A DNA stretch of 64,000 bases from contig OZ250179.1 in assembly GCA_965238125.1 (NCBI GenBank), positions 1,984,001-2,048,000 on the forward strand. Direction: 5' to 3'. The notes under the pieces were generated by a model. That model was not told where the DNA came from and made no database searches. It worked only from the letters and a program-made list of their open reading frames with translations. This document shows, one piece after another, positions 43,921 through 52,084 of the stretch. This stretch comes from UBA6623 sp965238125 (GTDB taxonomy: Bacteria > Acidobacteriota > Terriglobia > Bryobacterales > UBA6623). The number at the start of each line of letters is the position of its first letter. Position 1 is the stretch's first letter. Both the position numbers and the translations under genes were made by a program.

Positions 43921-45114
43921 ATGAACAAACTTTGGCTAGCGCTTTTGATCTTCGGGCTGGTCTCGATGCCGGCCTTCGCGCAGGAAGAAGAAGAAGAAGA
44001 AGAGGAGGAATATTACGACATTCGCGATGTCGACGTCGATCCCGACGAGGACGAGGGCGCGCTCGTCGAAGATGCCCTCAATTCCGAGTCGACCGACGAG
44101 AAAATCGAGCTGCTCGAATCCTTCGTCGCGCAATACGCCGAGCACGATTTGATCGACTACGTGCGCTTGCTGTTGCAAGGCCTGCATCTGGAAAAGGAGA
44201 ATTGGGCCAAGTCCGCCGAGCACGGAAAATCCATTGTGGAAATCGCGCCCGACGACTTGGAAGTGCTCCACAACCTAACGAAGGCTCTGGAAGGAGCGCA
44301 GGACTGGGCGACGCTGCTGCCCCATTTGCTCAGCACCAAAACCGTGGGCGAGGAGGCCGCCGCCGTGCAGCCCTTCGAGGATTCGAGCGAAGAGGAAATG
44401 GAGATTTGGAAGGGACAGGTCGACTACGCGCAAGGCATCGTCGATTACGTCGAGTACTCGCTGTTTACCTCGAGTTACAAGCAGACCGACCCGGCGGCGA
44501 AGCTCAAGTACCTCGACACGTTGCTTGAGCACTATCCGGACGGGAAGTATTTCGGGCAGGCGCAAGATCAGGTTGTCATAGCCGCCCGCCAAACCGGCGA
44601 CAGGGCCAAGATGATCCAAGCCATGAAGGCTTCGCTCGAGAAGAACGACATGAACGAGGAGTACCTCTACACGTTGGCGGAGTTGAGCCTGGGTTCGCAG
44701 CAAGTCGTCGAGGCCCGCGGCTACGCCCAGCGGTTGCTCGAAGTACTCGTCTCCAGACCCAAGCCCGAAAATGTCGGCGAAGAAGACTGGGCCGCGCACA
44801 AGACGCGATTTGCCGGCTACGGCAATCTCATTATGGGCAAGATCTTGGTCGTCGAAGCCGCCGACAAGGACAAGGACAAGTTCCGCGAAGCCCGCACGCA
44901 TCTGTTGGAAGCCGTGGACGCCATCAAAGCGCAAGGCGGGGCGAACTACCAGGCACTCTCGTATTTCCTGGGATTGTGCTACATCAAGCTCGACGTCGGC
45001 GGTGACAATATCGACAAAGCTCTCTTCTGGATGGACGCGGCCGCCAAAACGGACGGCCCGCTGAAAGCGCGGGCCCAGCAGGCAGTGTCAAGCATCCAAG
45101 TCGCCATCAAGTAG
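43921..45114 (+). CDS. exported helical-repeat (TPR-like) protein with an N-terminal poly-Glu tract
   Basis: 397 residues from ATG 43921 (GGGGAGAG upstream); the longer frame from 43864 would bury the signal. The signal peptide KLWLALLIFGLVSMPAFA is followed at once by a run of nine Glu, then an acidic linker (DVDVDPDEDEGALVEDALNS). The remaining 320 residues are helical pairs with TPR character: ELLESFVAQYAEHDLIDYVR, VEIAPDDLEVLHNLTKALEG, LDTLLEHYPDGKYFGQAQDQ and SYFLGLCYIKLDVGGDNIDK. It is probably periplasmic and may be a scaffold. The acidic patch could bind metals or basic surfaces. No close functional homologue is recognised. It is followed by the acetate kinase gene 99 bp downstream on the same strand. 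Confidence 0.8.
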   Translation: MNKLWLALLIFGLVSMPAFAQEEEEEEEEEYYDIRDVDVDPDEDEGALVEDALNSESTDEKIELLESFVAQYAEHDLIDYVRLLLQGLHLEKENWAKSAEHGKSIVEIAPDDLEVLHNLTKALEGAQDWATLLPHLLSTKTVGEEAAAVQPFEDSSEEEMEIWKGQVDYAQGIVDYVEYSLFTSSYKQTDPAAKLKYLDTLLEHYPDGKYFGQAQDQVVIAARQTGDRAKMIQAMKASLEKNDMNEEYLYTLAELSLGSQQVVEARGYAQRLLEVLVSRPKPENVGEEDWAAHKTRFAGYGNLIMGKILVVEAADKDKDKFREARTHLLEAVDAIKAQGGANYQALSYFLGLCYIKLDVGGDNIDKALFWMDAAAKTDGPLKARAQQAVSSIQVAIK

Positions 45115-45213
45115 ATCGCTTCGGTGCCGGCCGGACCCGTCGGGCCGGCCGGGGTTTCGACTTTCGGCCCGGAAACGCGCTTTCCGGGCCGCACCTTTCT
45201 TGGACGCCCTACA

Positions 45214-46341
45214 GTGAACATTCTCGTTCCCAATCTGGGCTCAACATCGCTCAAGTATCAGCTCATCGAGTTTCCGTCGGAAACGACATTGGCGCGTGGA
45301 CGCCTTGAGCGCATCGGCTTGCCGGGCGGCGACGCAGCCGACCATCGCGAGGCCGTCGCGCAAGTTCTCGATCTGCCTCACCCTGTTGACGGCGTCGGCT
45401 TCAAGGCGGTCCACGGCGGTCCGCATTATCGCGGAACGTTCCGGGTGGACGATGACTTGCTCGCCGCCATGCGCGAATACGAGACCGCGGCGCCTCTCCA
45501 CAACGGGATCTATCTCTCCGCGATGGAGATCTTTCGTTCGCTGCCGCCCGAGCTGCCCTTGGTCGCCGTGTTTGAGACATCGTTCCATCGCACGATGCCC
45601 GACGAGGCCTCCTATTACGGCGTGCCGGGCGAATGGGTCGAGCAATTCGGCGTGCGCAAGTACGGCTTTCACGGCGCCTCGCATCGCTACGTCAGTGAAC
45701 GGGTTCCCGAGATGCTCGATACCTCGGCGGCCGAGTTGCGGCTGGTTTCCTGTCACCTAGGAGGAAGCTCGTCGATCTGCGCCGTTGACGACGGCCGATC
45801 AGTCGACACGACGATGGGCTTCTCGCCGCAATCGGGCGTAGAGAACGCCACTCGCCACGGTGACCTCGATGTCTTCGCCGTGCTCGCGGTCATGGACCGG
45901 CTTGAGCTGTCGACTGAAACGATGCGGGAGCAGTTGCTCTCGGGAGGCGGACTCGCCGGACTATCGGGAATCGCCGGTGGCGACGTGCGGGATCTCGAAC
46001 ACGCCGCGGCCGAAGGCGACGCGCGCGCCCGCCTCGCCCTCGACACCTTTGCTTATGAGATAAGGAAAACCGTTGGGGCGTTCGCGGCGGCGATGGGCGG
46101 CCTCGACGCTCTCGCCTTCACCGGCGGCATCGGCGAGAACTCCGCCAAGTTGCGGGCGGCAGTCTGCCGTGAATTGGAATTCCTTGGAGTCCGTCTCGAC
46201 CCCGTCGAGAACCTGAAAGGCGCCGGAGACCGCCTAATCTCCTACCCCCACCGCCCGGTCCGAGTCGTCGTGCTCGCGACAAACGAAGAACTGGTCGTCG
46301 CCCGCGAGACGCGAACGCTGCTTGAGAGCGGCCCCGGTTGA
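45214..46341 (+). CDS. ackA: acetate kinase family protein
   Basis: 375 residues from GTG 45214 (NILVPNLGSTSLKYQL); the open frame reaches 45124, but the upstream part is Pro/Gly-rich and non-homologous. The ASKHA-fold landmarks are in order: NLGSTSLKYQ (phosphate loop; NxGSSSxK in most), KAVHGGPHYRG, VAVFETSFHRTMPDE, KYGFHGASHRYVSERVP (catalytic/substrate region), LVSCHLGGSSSICAVDDGRS (HLGNGxS equivalent), DTTMGFSPQSGVENATRHGD (adenosine and arginine site) and FTGGIGENSAKLRAA. It converts acetyl phosphate and ADP to acetate and ATP in the cytoplasm. It is about 20-25 residues shorter than typical AckA and the first loop is altered (LGST for SGSS), so another acyl-phosphate substrate is possible. 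No phosphotransacetylase is adjacent. Confidence 0.88.
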   Translation: MNILVPNLGSTSLKYQLIEFPSETTLARGRLERIGLPGGDAADHREAVAQVLDLPHPVDGVGFKAVHGGPHYRGTFRVDDDLLAAMREYETAAPLHNGIYLSAMEIFRSLPPELPLVAVFETSFHRTMPDEASYYGVPGEWVEQFGVRKYGFHGASHRYVSERVPEMLDTSAAELRLVSCHLGGSSSICAVDDGRSVDTTMGFSPQSGVENATRHGDLDVFAVLAVMDRLELSTETMREQLLSGGGLAGLSGIAGGDVRDLEHAAAEGDARARLALDTFAYEIRKTVGAFAAAMGGLDALAFTGGIGENSAKLRAAVCRELEFLGVRLDPVENLKGAGDRLISYPHRPVRVVVLATNEELVVARETRTLLESGPG

Positions 46342-46408
46342 TGTTCGTCATGCGTGCGGCCGACCGATGGCGCGCAGCGACGCCGATCAAGGGCCGGCGG
46401 GCGGGCGC

Positions 46409-47278
46409 TTAGCGGCCGCCGCCTCCGGGCGCACCGCCGCCCGCGGCGCCTCCTGCCGGCCTCGGAGATCCTCCGCCCCGGCCGGGGCCGCCGATTCCGC
46501 CTTGTGAGCCGCCCAAGCCGCCGCCGAGCGATCCGCGGCAGCCGATGCCGACCTGCCGGCAACCCCACATCGCCGAGCCCTGTTTCAAGAGGAGGAGATC
46601 AGCTCGTTCGCCCTCGCCTTTACGCGCCGCCGCCATCGCCGCCTTGCGTTTCTCCGCGATCACACCGGCTCGAAGGCGTTGCCATTCGTCGAAGGTGTCG
46701 ATGTCTTTGGGGTCGAACTTGACCGCCGCGTCCGAGGCTCCGCCGATCTCGATCATCTTCTTGCTCTTGATGGGCCTTTCGTCGCCGTCCACGACAACCG
46801 CCGCCTTTCCTTTGAAGACCTTTACGCGGACCGGCTCGTTCTCGCGAGCTTCGAGCCGATAGAGCCCGCCCTTGAGAAATTTGATCTCGTTGTCGCCGAT
46901 CACCGCCGAGACGGATTCTTTGTCCCATACCTCTTTGAGGTCGACAATCGCCCAACCTTTGTGCAGCCGCATGTGGGCGGTATCGGAGCCTGCTCGCACC
47001 ATTTCCATGCTGGAGTAAGGAGCGAGCCGCATGAATCCGTCATGAACGACCATCACCTCGGCGCGCCCCATTTCCGTGCGCAGCTTTTCGCCCTTCTTGA
47101 GTTGCGGGGGCCGGGCAGGGTCGAACTTAACGGCCTTGTCTTCGATCAAGGCATCGCCTTCGATGTGATAGACCATCCCGCCGACGACGGAGATGATTTC
47201 CTGCGCTCCCAGCGGCAGCACAACCAGCGACGCCGCTAAAAGCCACCTCGTCACAGTAAGGGTTCGTGTCGAAATCAT
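46409..47278 (-). CDS. FecR-domain protein with Gly-rich C-terminal tail
   Basis: 289 residues from ATG 47278 (GGGAGG about 7 nt upstream; ATG 47284 is too close to it). A signal peptide (TVTRWLLAASLVVLPLGAQ) is followed by a FecR-like beta domain: ISVVGGMVYHIEGDALIEDK, KKGEKLRTEMGRAEVMVVHD, MRLAPYSSMEMVRAGSDTAH and LKGGLYRLEARENEPVRVKV. After a charged helix (RAGVIAEKRKAAMAAARKGE) comes a 45-residue Gly-rich tail (GGGLGGSQGGIGGPGRGGG). This type is widespread in Bryobacterales-like Acidobacteriota. No sigma factor or TonB receptor sits beside it, so a classical FecIR signalling role is unlikely; a structural or secretion-related role is possible. Convergent with the acetate kinase gene. Confidence 0.82.
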   Translation of the reverse strand: MISTRTLTVTRWLLAASLVVLPLGAQEIISVVGGMVYHIEGDALIEDKAVKFDPARPPQLKKGEKLRTEMGRAEVMVVHDGFMRLAPYSSMEMVRAGSDTAHMRLHKGWAIVDLKEVWDKESVSAVIGDNEIKFLKGGLYRLEARENEPVRVKVFKGKAAVVVDGDERPIKSKKMIEIGGASDAAVKFDPKDIDTFDEWQRLRAGVIAEKRKAAMAAARKGEGERADLLLLKQGSAMWGCRQVGIGCRGSLGGGLGGSQGGIGGPGRGGGSPRPAGGAAGGGAPGGGGR

Positions 47279-47464
47279 TTTCATCCTCCCATGGGGCCAT
47301 GCCCGCGGTTGAAGAACCGCCGCGCGTTGGACCTTCTCAATTGTAACGCTCTCGATTGTAGCGTTAAAGGGGAACCAGGGGATTCGTCATGAGTTCCGTT
47401 CGGCGCGGGCGACGACGTTGGTGCGAAACATCACAAAACGAACCGTGATTGGAGGATTCGCTGG

Positions 47465-48865
47465 TCAGCTTGCGGCGACTTTGTCGGCCGGAGCTTCGGC
47501 CGGCTCGCTCGGGGAGTCGACGGCGTTTTCGGGCGGGGTGTCAACGCCCGAAGCAATCTCGGGACTGTCGGCCGAAGCGACCTCGGAGTCGGCCTCGGCA
47601 CCCTCGGTTGCTTTCGTGGGAGAGTCGGCGGCATCCTCGGAAGACGCCGGGACGTTCGCCAAGGAGGAAGAACGACTGCGGCGCCGTCGAGGCGCCCGCG
47701 AACGAGGCCTTCTGTCGTTGGCTCGCTCGGCTTGCTCGGCTTCGGGTTGCGCGGAGGCCGAATCGGATGCGGCATCGGTTCTTGAGCGCGCCGGCGCACG
47801 CCCCGATCGTCTGCGTGGCGAGAGCAATTCGTCGCCTTGATAGAACCGAAGATGAAGGTCGGAATCGGCCTCGGCCCGAACCAGCCCCTTGTCTTGAGCA
47901 AGGTTCAAGAGCTCGGCGAACTCCGCAAAGCCGTATTCGTTCTCGTTGAAATCCGCATCGGCGGCGCGCACGAGGGCACGAATCTCCCGCTCCGGAATGC
48001 CCATTTCGAGCAGATTGACATTCGCTTCGAGAACCTTTTGAAGAACCGGCAGAGCGTCTTCCGGGCCCAGAGAGGTTTCCTCCTCGAGTTCCTCCCTCTT
48101 CGACTTGCGATCGACGACGAGATGGCCGTCGATCGTGGTGAGCCCGAGAATGTCTTTCGCGACCAGCTTCTCGATGAAGCTCGAGAACGACGACGTCCCG
48201 TAGTCATTCTCGGTGAAAGCCGAATCGAGCTGCAACATGGTGCTCTTGAGCAGGCCTAGTTGCGGTTGGACGCCGCGGATTTCAAGCGCGTTCAGTGCGC
48301 GGTCGATCAGCGGGACGGCCTTCGACAGCGGCAGGGAGCGCCGCCGACGGACCCGTTGCGCGGCGCCGCCGCCTCGCCGTGAGCGCGACGGGCTTTGGTC
48401 GAGCAGCGATTCGTAGCTGATGAATTCGTGGCAATTGCGTTGCAGGATCGTGCTGGTGAAAGCCTTGCCGCCGACGATGTAAACGCGTTTGTTGTATTGC
48501 TTGAGCTTGTTGACCAGCGCCATGAAGTCGCTGTCGCCGCTGATGATCGCAAAGGCGTTGATGTGGTCGCGCGTGAAGGCCATCTCGAGCGCATCGAGCG
48601 CCAGGTTGATGTCGGCGCCGTTCTTGTCGCCGCGCGGCGTGGTGTCGCGCTGCACCATTTGGACGCCGTGCTCGGTAAAGGCGCGGGTTTCGGAAGCTTG
48701 GCGGCTCCAGTTGCCGTAGGCCACTTTGGCGACGACCTCTCCGCGTTCTTTGATCCCTTCGAGCACGCATTCCACGTCGAATTCGCGGCGAAGGGTGGAT
48801 TTGACGCCGATCTCGATGTTGTCGTAATCGATGAAAACGGCGAATTTGAGTTTTTCGTCTATCAC
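47465..48865 (-). CDS. NYN-domain (PIN-like RNase) protein with two OST-HTH/LOTUS domains
   Basis: 466 residues from GTG 48865. The NYN domain (residues 1-150) has the PIN-like acidic residues: FAVFIDYDNIEIG, GDKNGADINLALDALEMAF and AFAIISGDSDFMALVNKLK. Two OST-HTH/LOTUS winged-helix domains follow: about 175-260 (AVPLIDRALNALEIRGVQPQ, FTENDYGTSSFSSFIEKLV) and about 270-350 (ALVRAADADFNENEYGFAEF), which bind RNA. The last 110 residues are disordered, with Arg/Ser and Glu/Ala/Ser/Pro stretches. This architecture points to an RNA-binding nuclease or RNA-control protein in the cytoplasm. A TATAAT box ends 7 nt before the start codon, so the transcript is probably leaderless. It is divergent from the Nudix gene with 99 bp between the start codons. 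Confidence 0.9.
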   Translation of the reverse strand: MIDEKLKFAVFIDYDNIEIGVKSTLRREFDVECVLEGIKERGEVVAKVAYGNWSRQASETRAFTEHGVQMVQRDTTPRGDKNGADINLALDALEMAFTRDHINAFAIISGDSDFMALVNKLKQYNKRVYIVGGKAFTSTILQRNCHEFISYESLLDQSPSRSRRGGGAAQRVRRRRSLPLSKAVPLIDRALNALEIRGVQPQLGLLKSTMLQLDSAFTENDYGTSSFSSFIEKLVAKDILGLTTIDGHLVVDRKSKREELEEETSLGPEDALPVLQKVLEANVNLLEMGIPEREIRALVRAADADFNENEYGFAEFAELLNLAQDKGLVRAEADSDLHLRFYQGDELLSPRRRSGRAPARSRTDAASDSASAQPEAEQAERANDRRPRSRAPRRRRSRSSSLANVPASSEDAADSPTKATEGAEADSEVASADSPEIASGVDTPPENAVDSPSEPAEAPADKVAAS

Positions 48866-48872
48866 TGTTTCT

Positions 48873-48878
48873 ATTATA
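48873..48878 (-). promoter_or_regulatory. -10 box of a probably leaderless promoter
   Basis: TATAAT on the minus strand, followed by AGAAACA and the GTG start at 48865. Transcription would begin within a few bases of the start codon. No good -35 hexamer is visible 17 bp upstream. Confidence 0.5.
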
Positions 48879-48964
48879 TCGGGGTGTGGGGAACGGGTTT
48901 CTCGATTCCCGGCGGTCCGCTTTGTGCTTGTGTGCGGCCCGACTCCTCTTTTGGATCAATCGTC

Positions 48965-49501
48965 ATGCCGAAATTTCGTCTTACCTCCTCGAAACTCGTC
49001 TTGAAAACGCCCATTTTCGACGTTTCACACGATCACGCCGTCGGTCCCGGCCGGGTCACGCTCGACCGCAAGATCGTTCGCCACCCCGGAGCGGTAGTCA
49101 TTCTTGCCGTGGACGAGGCTGAGCGCGTTTTGTTGATCCGGCAATACCGGCTGCCGCTTCGCCGGAGCTTATGGGAGTTGCCGGCCGGGACTCTCGACGC
49201 AGGTGAAACGCCGTTGCGGACGGCCAAGCGGGAGTTACGCGAGGAGACCGGGTATCGCGCCAAGAGTTGGCGCAAACTGTGCCGTTTTTGGAGCGCGCCG
49301 GGGTTTTGCGACCAACGGATCACAGCGTACGAGGCACGCGACCTCAAGCCGGGCCCTGCTGCGCCGGAGCCCTACGAATTGATTGAACCGCGCTGGATTG
49401 AATCGGCCGAGGTGGCGGCAATGGTTGCCGACGGGCGCATTCAAGACGCCAAGACGATGCTGACGTTGCTTTACGCCGAGCGCTTTCGGTTGACTTATTG
49501 A
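48965..49501 (+). CDS. NUDIX hydrolase, ADP-ribose pyrophosphatase type
   Basis: 178 residues from ATG 48965; the frame is open far upstream, but that part is antisense to the NYN gene. The Nudix box is complete: Gly75, Glu81, then Arg89-Glu90-Leu-Arg-Glu93-Glu94-x-Gly96 (GTLDAGETPLRTAKRELREE is its first part). The sequence VLLIRQYRLPLRRSLWELPA before it and FWSAPGFCDQRITAYEARDL after it fit the NudF/ADP-ribose diphosphatase group, which cleaves ADP-ribose to AMP and ribose 5-phosphate. The stop codon TGA (49499-49501) is supplied by the IS630 end. Before insertion the gene ended Leu-Thr-TAG, so the protein has gained one Tyr only and should be functional. Confidence 0.92.
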   Translation: MPKFRLTSSKLVLKTPIFDVSHDHAVGPGRVTLDRKIVRHPGAVVILAVDEAERVLLIRQYRLPLRRSLWELPAGTLDAGETPLRTAKRELREETGYRAKSWRKLCRFWSAPGFCDQRITAYEARDLKPGPAAPEPYELIEPRWIESAEVAAMVADGRIQDAKTMLTLLYAERFRLTY

Positions 49502-50606
49502 GTCTCGCATAATATCCTGTCAATCGAGACAAAGAGAAGACTGTTTCCAGAAAGCGGTAATCAAGCGCGGTTTGCGGCGCATGCGCCGCAGCGTTTTGCG
49601 GGCACGTTCGTCGAGTTCCCAGTAGTCCTTCGGACAGACGTTCGGCAACTCGTGCTGTTTCCAGTACGCCCAGATGTATTCCACCGGATTCAGCTCCGGC
49701 GCATACGCCGGCAAATACTCCGTCACGATATGGCCTTGCGAGAGTTCAATGAACTCTCGCACCATCCGACTGCGATGCGCCGGCAAGCGGTCCCAGACGA
49801 TCATCAACGGGCCGTCCATGTGGCGAACCAAGGCCTTCAGAAAGTCGATGACCTCCAACTCGCCAATCGCGCCGGGATAGAGCCGAAAGTAAAAGTTGCG
49901 CAACGTCAACCCGGCCGACACCGAAAGCTTCTGCCAATTGAAGTTGAACTCCAGCAGCGGCGTCTCGCCGCGCGGCGCCCAGGTGCGGCAACGATGCGGC
50001 TTCTGACTCCATCCGCTTTCGTCGATGAAGACGATCGTGCGGTCTTGTTTGCGGGCTTTTTTTTAATGGCCGGCCACCTCTTGCACTTCCAGTCGCGGAT
50101 GGCCTCTTCGTTGCGCTCGCGGGCTTTGCCGACCGGGCGTTGCGGGCTCCAGCCGAGCGCCCGCAGGATCTTCCAGACATGGCCCTCGTGATAGCGCACG
50201 CCGAACTCGTCTCGGATCAGACGAGCCACCCGCGGACAGCTCCACAACGGCGTCGGGAAGCCGTGCGCCTCGGGGCCTTCGAGCAGCAGGATCTCCAGGC
50301 GTTCGAGCTGCGTGGCGTCTAATAGCGGCTTGCGGCCGGCGCGGCCGGCCTTGCGCAGCCCGGCCTTGCGCAGCCCGGCCTCGCCTTGCGCCAGGTACTG
50401 TCGTCGCCACTCACTGACGGTTTGGCGGGCGACTGTCAGACGCCTGGCGGTTTCGGACTGATTGAGTCCTTCATCGAGCAAACGCATCGCTTCGAAACGG
50501 CGTTTCTCCAATGCTTCGAAATCGCGGCGCTTTCCTTTCGGTGTTCCCATACATAAGAATACGTACGGCAACACCAAAAGATGTCACTCTATTTTGCGAG
50601 ATTCAA
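49498..50606 (-). mobile_element. IS630 family insertion sequence, copy 2 (diverged)
   Basis: 1109 bp between TA dinucleotides at 49496-49497 and 50607-50608. The ends read TTGAGTCTCGCATAATA and, reverse-complemented, TTGAATCTCGCAAAATAG. It is clearly related to copies 1 and 3 but differs at many positions and has a 15-bp tandem duplication inside the gene (about 50349-50378). Its insertion point is the overlap of two stop codons of convergent genes. Confidence 0.92.
49520..50550 (-). CDS. IS630 family transposase, two frames joined by -1 frameshift (copy 2)
   Basis: The 0 frame starts at ATG 50550 (GTPKGKRRDFEALEKRRFEA) with the helix-turn-helix LNQSETARRLTVARQTVSEW and a duplicated GLRKAGLRKAG. 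Unlike the other copies, this frame stays open past the slip site to about 49906. The slip heptamer A AAA AAG lies at about 50065. In the -1 frame the product continues KARKQDRTIVFIDESG (first catalytic Asp), then IVWDRLPAHRS (second Asp) and YAPELNPVEYIWAYWK (Glu), and ends at 49520. The fused protein has about 343 residues. All catalytic residues are present, so this copy may be active despite its divergence. Confidence 0.85.
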
Positions 50607-51370
50607 TAGCGGGCTCGGACGTCGCCCAGTTGTGTTCGACCGCCGTCGATGAGGATCGTTTCGGCCGTAATCGCCGTGGCGTCGGCCGCCAAGAACAGGA
50701 CCAACGACGCGACTTCTTCCGCCGTGGCAATGCGTTGAAGAGGAGTCGCGGCGGGAGCCTGCTCGAACGTCGACTCCGGCCAACCGGCAAAGCGCGTGCG
50801 CACCAGGCCCGGCGCGATCGCGTTAACGCGGATCTCGGGTGCGAGTACGCGCGCCAACGACTTCGTCATATTGACTAGGGCGGCTTTCGACGCCGAGTAG
50901 ACAATGGTGCTTCCGGCGGCGGTCCAGGCCGAGGCCGAGGTGTTGTTGATCACCGCGCCTCCCCCGTTCTCTCGCATCAACGGGACAGCCGCGCGAGTGC
51001 AATAGAAAGCCCCGCGCAGGTTGGTGTTCAGCGTGCGGTCCCAGATTTCGTCGGTCAAATCCTCGAGCTTATGGTGCGGCGTCACTTTGCTCCACCCCGC
51101 GTTGTTGACGAGCACGTCGAGCCGGCCCCAACGTTCGCGCACGAAATCAATCATGGCGCGGGCCTCGGCGTCTTGCGAGACGTCGGCGCGGTAAGCCACC
51201 GCCTCGCCGCCTTTTTCCACGATGCCGGCGGCGACGGCTTCGGCGGCGTCTTTCGAGGCGCGGTAATTGACGACCACCTTGGCGCCCTCGGCGCCGAAGC
51301 GCTCCGAGATGCCGAGCCCCATACCGGTTCCTCCGCCGGTCACGATGGCGACTTGGTCTTTGAGTTTCAT
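50603..51370 (-). CDS. short-chain dehydrogenase/reductase (SDR)
   Basis: 255 residues from ATG 51370 (GGGGGA upstream); the frame is open to 51643, but the extension is not protein-like. Classical SDR motifs: the cofactor loop TGGGTGMG at residues 11-18, NNAG at 89-92, Asn115 in NTNLRG, and the catalytic Ser145, Tyr158 and Lys162 (YSASK). The residues after the second strand (NYRASK) favour NADP(H). PGLVRTRFAGWP is the usual post-catalytic loop. Similar to 3-oxoacyl-ACP reductase/glucose dehydrogenase-like SDRs; the substrate is unknown. As with the Nudix gene, its TGA stop is provided by the IS630 terminus. The pre-insertion end was Arg-TAA, so a single Tyr has been added. Confidence 0.92.
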   Translation of the reverse strand: MKLKDQVAIVTGGGTGMGLGISERFGAEGAKVVVNYRASKDAAEAVAAGIVEKGGEAVAYRADVSQDAEARAMIDFVRERWGRLDVLVNNAGWSKVTPHHKLEDLTDEIWDRTLNTNLRGAFYCTRAAVPLMRENGGGAVINNTSASAWTAAGSTIVYSASKAALVNMTKSLARVLAPEIRVNAIAPGLVRTRFAGWPESTFEQAPAATPLQRIATAEEVASLVLFLAADATAITAETILIDGGRTQLGDVRARY

Positions 51371-52084
51371 GAATTGTCCCCCGTCGGCCGCGGGATTAGG
51401 CTGGATTGAAAACGCCAACCGGCGAGGCACGGCCAAACGGCCTATTGTAGAGGAATCTTCGCGAAGACCGCGCTCGAGGCGTGGGCCGCATACGACAAAT
51501 CGGGCTTCCCAGCAGGGTACTCGGCGCGCCGCGAGAGATCGTTCGAGAAACGGCCCGTTCCCCTCGCATCTCCCTTCCATGTACACTCCAAGAAAATGGC
51601 GCGCCTGGCTTGAGAGTTGCGACCCATCGGTACTCGGGGGCACGGGAGGTTACAGACGGACATGAACCGAACTAAAGTTGCCTACGGTCTTTTGGTCCTG
51701 ATGTTGCTCGCCTTCGTGGCGCGCGTCTTTATTCCATTGCATGATCTGTATGCCGTCCCGTTCCTGCTCGCTGGGGTTGGGGCGGTCGTCCTGGGGCGCG
51801 GCTGGAAGGGATGGGTTCTCGGCGTGGCGTTCGTGAGCGTAGCGGTCTATTGGTCGAGCTACGATCCCCACGGCTGTTCGACGTGGTGGCGGGCACGCTA
51901 CGTCGCCGAAAAAGCGGTCGGCTCACAGCCTTATCTGTCGTGGGACGACGTGGGGTTCGCCGCGTTTGGCTCCGGTCACTGCTATGACTACGAAACCAAG
52001 CAAGCGGAATTGACCCGGCCGATCGAATTGCTGGCCGAAGACGAGGTCGACGGACAGCCTTTTCAACAATTTCGCACGCAGTTA

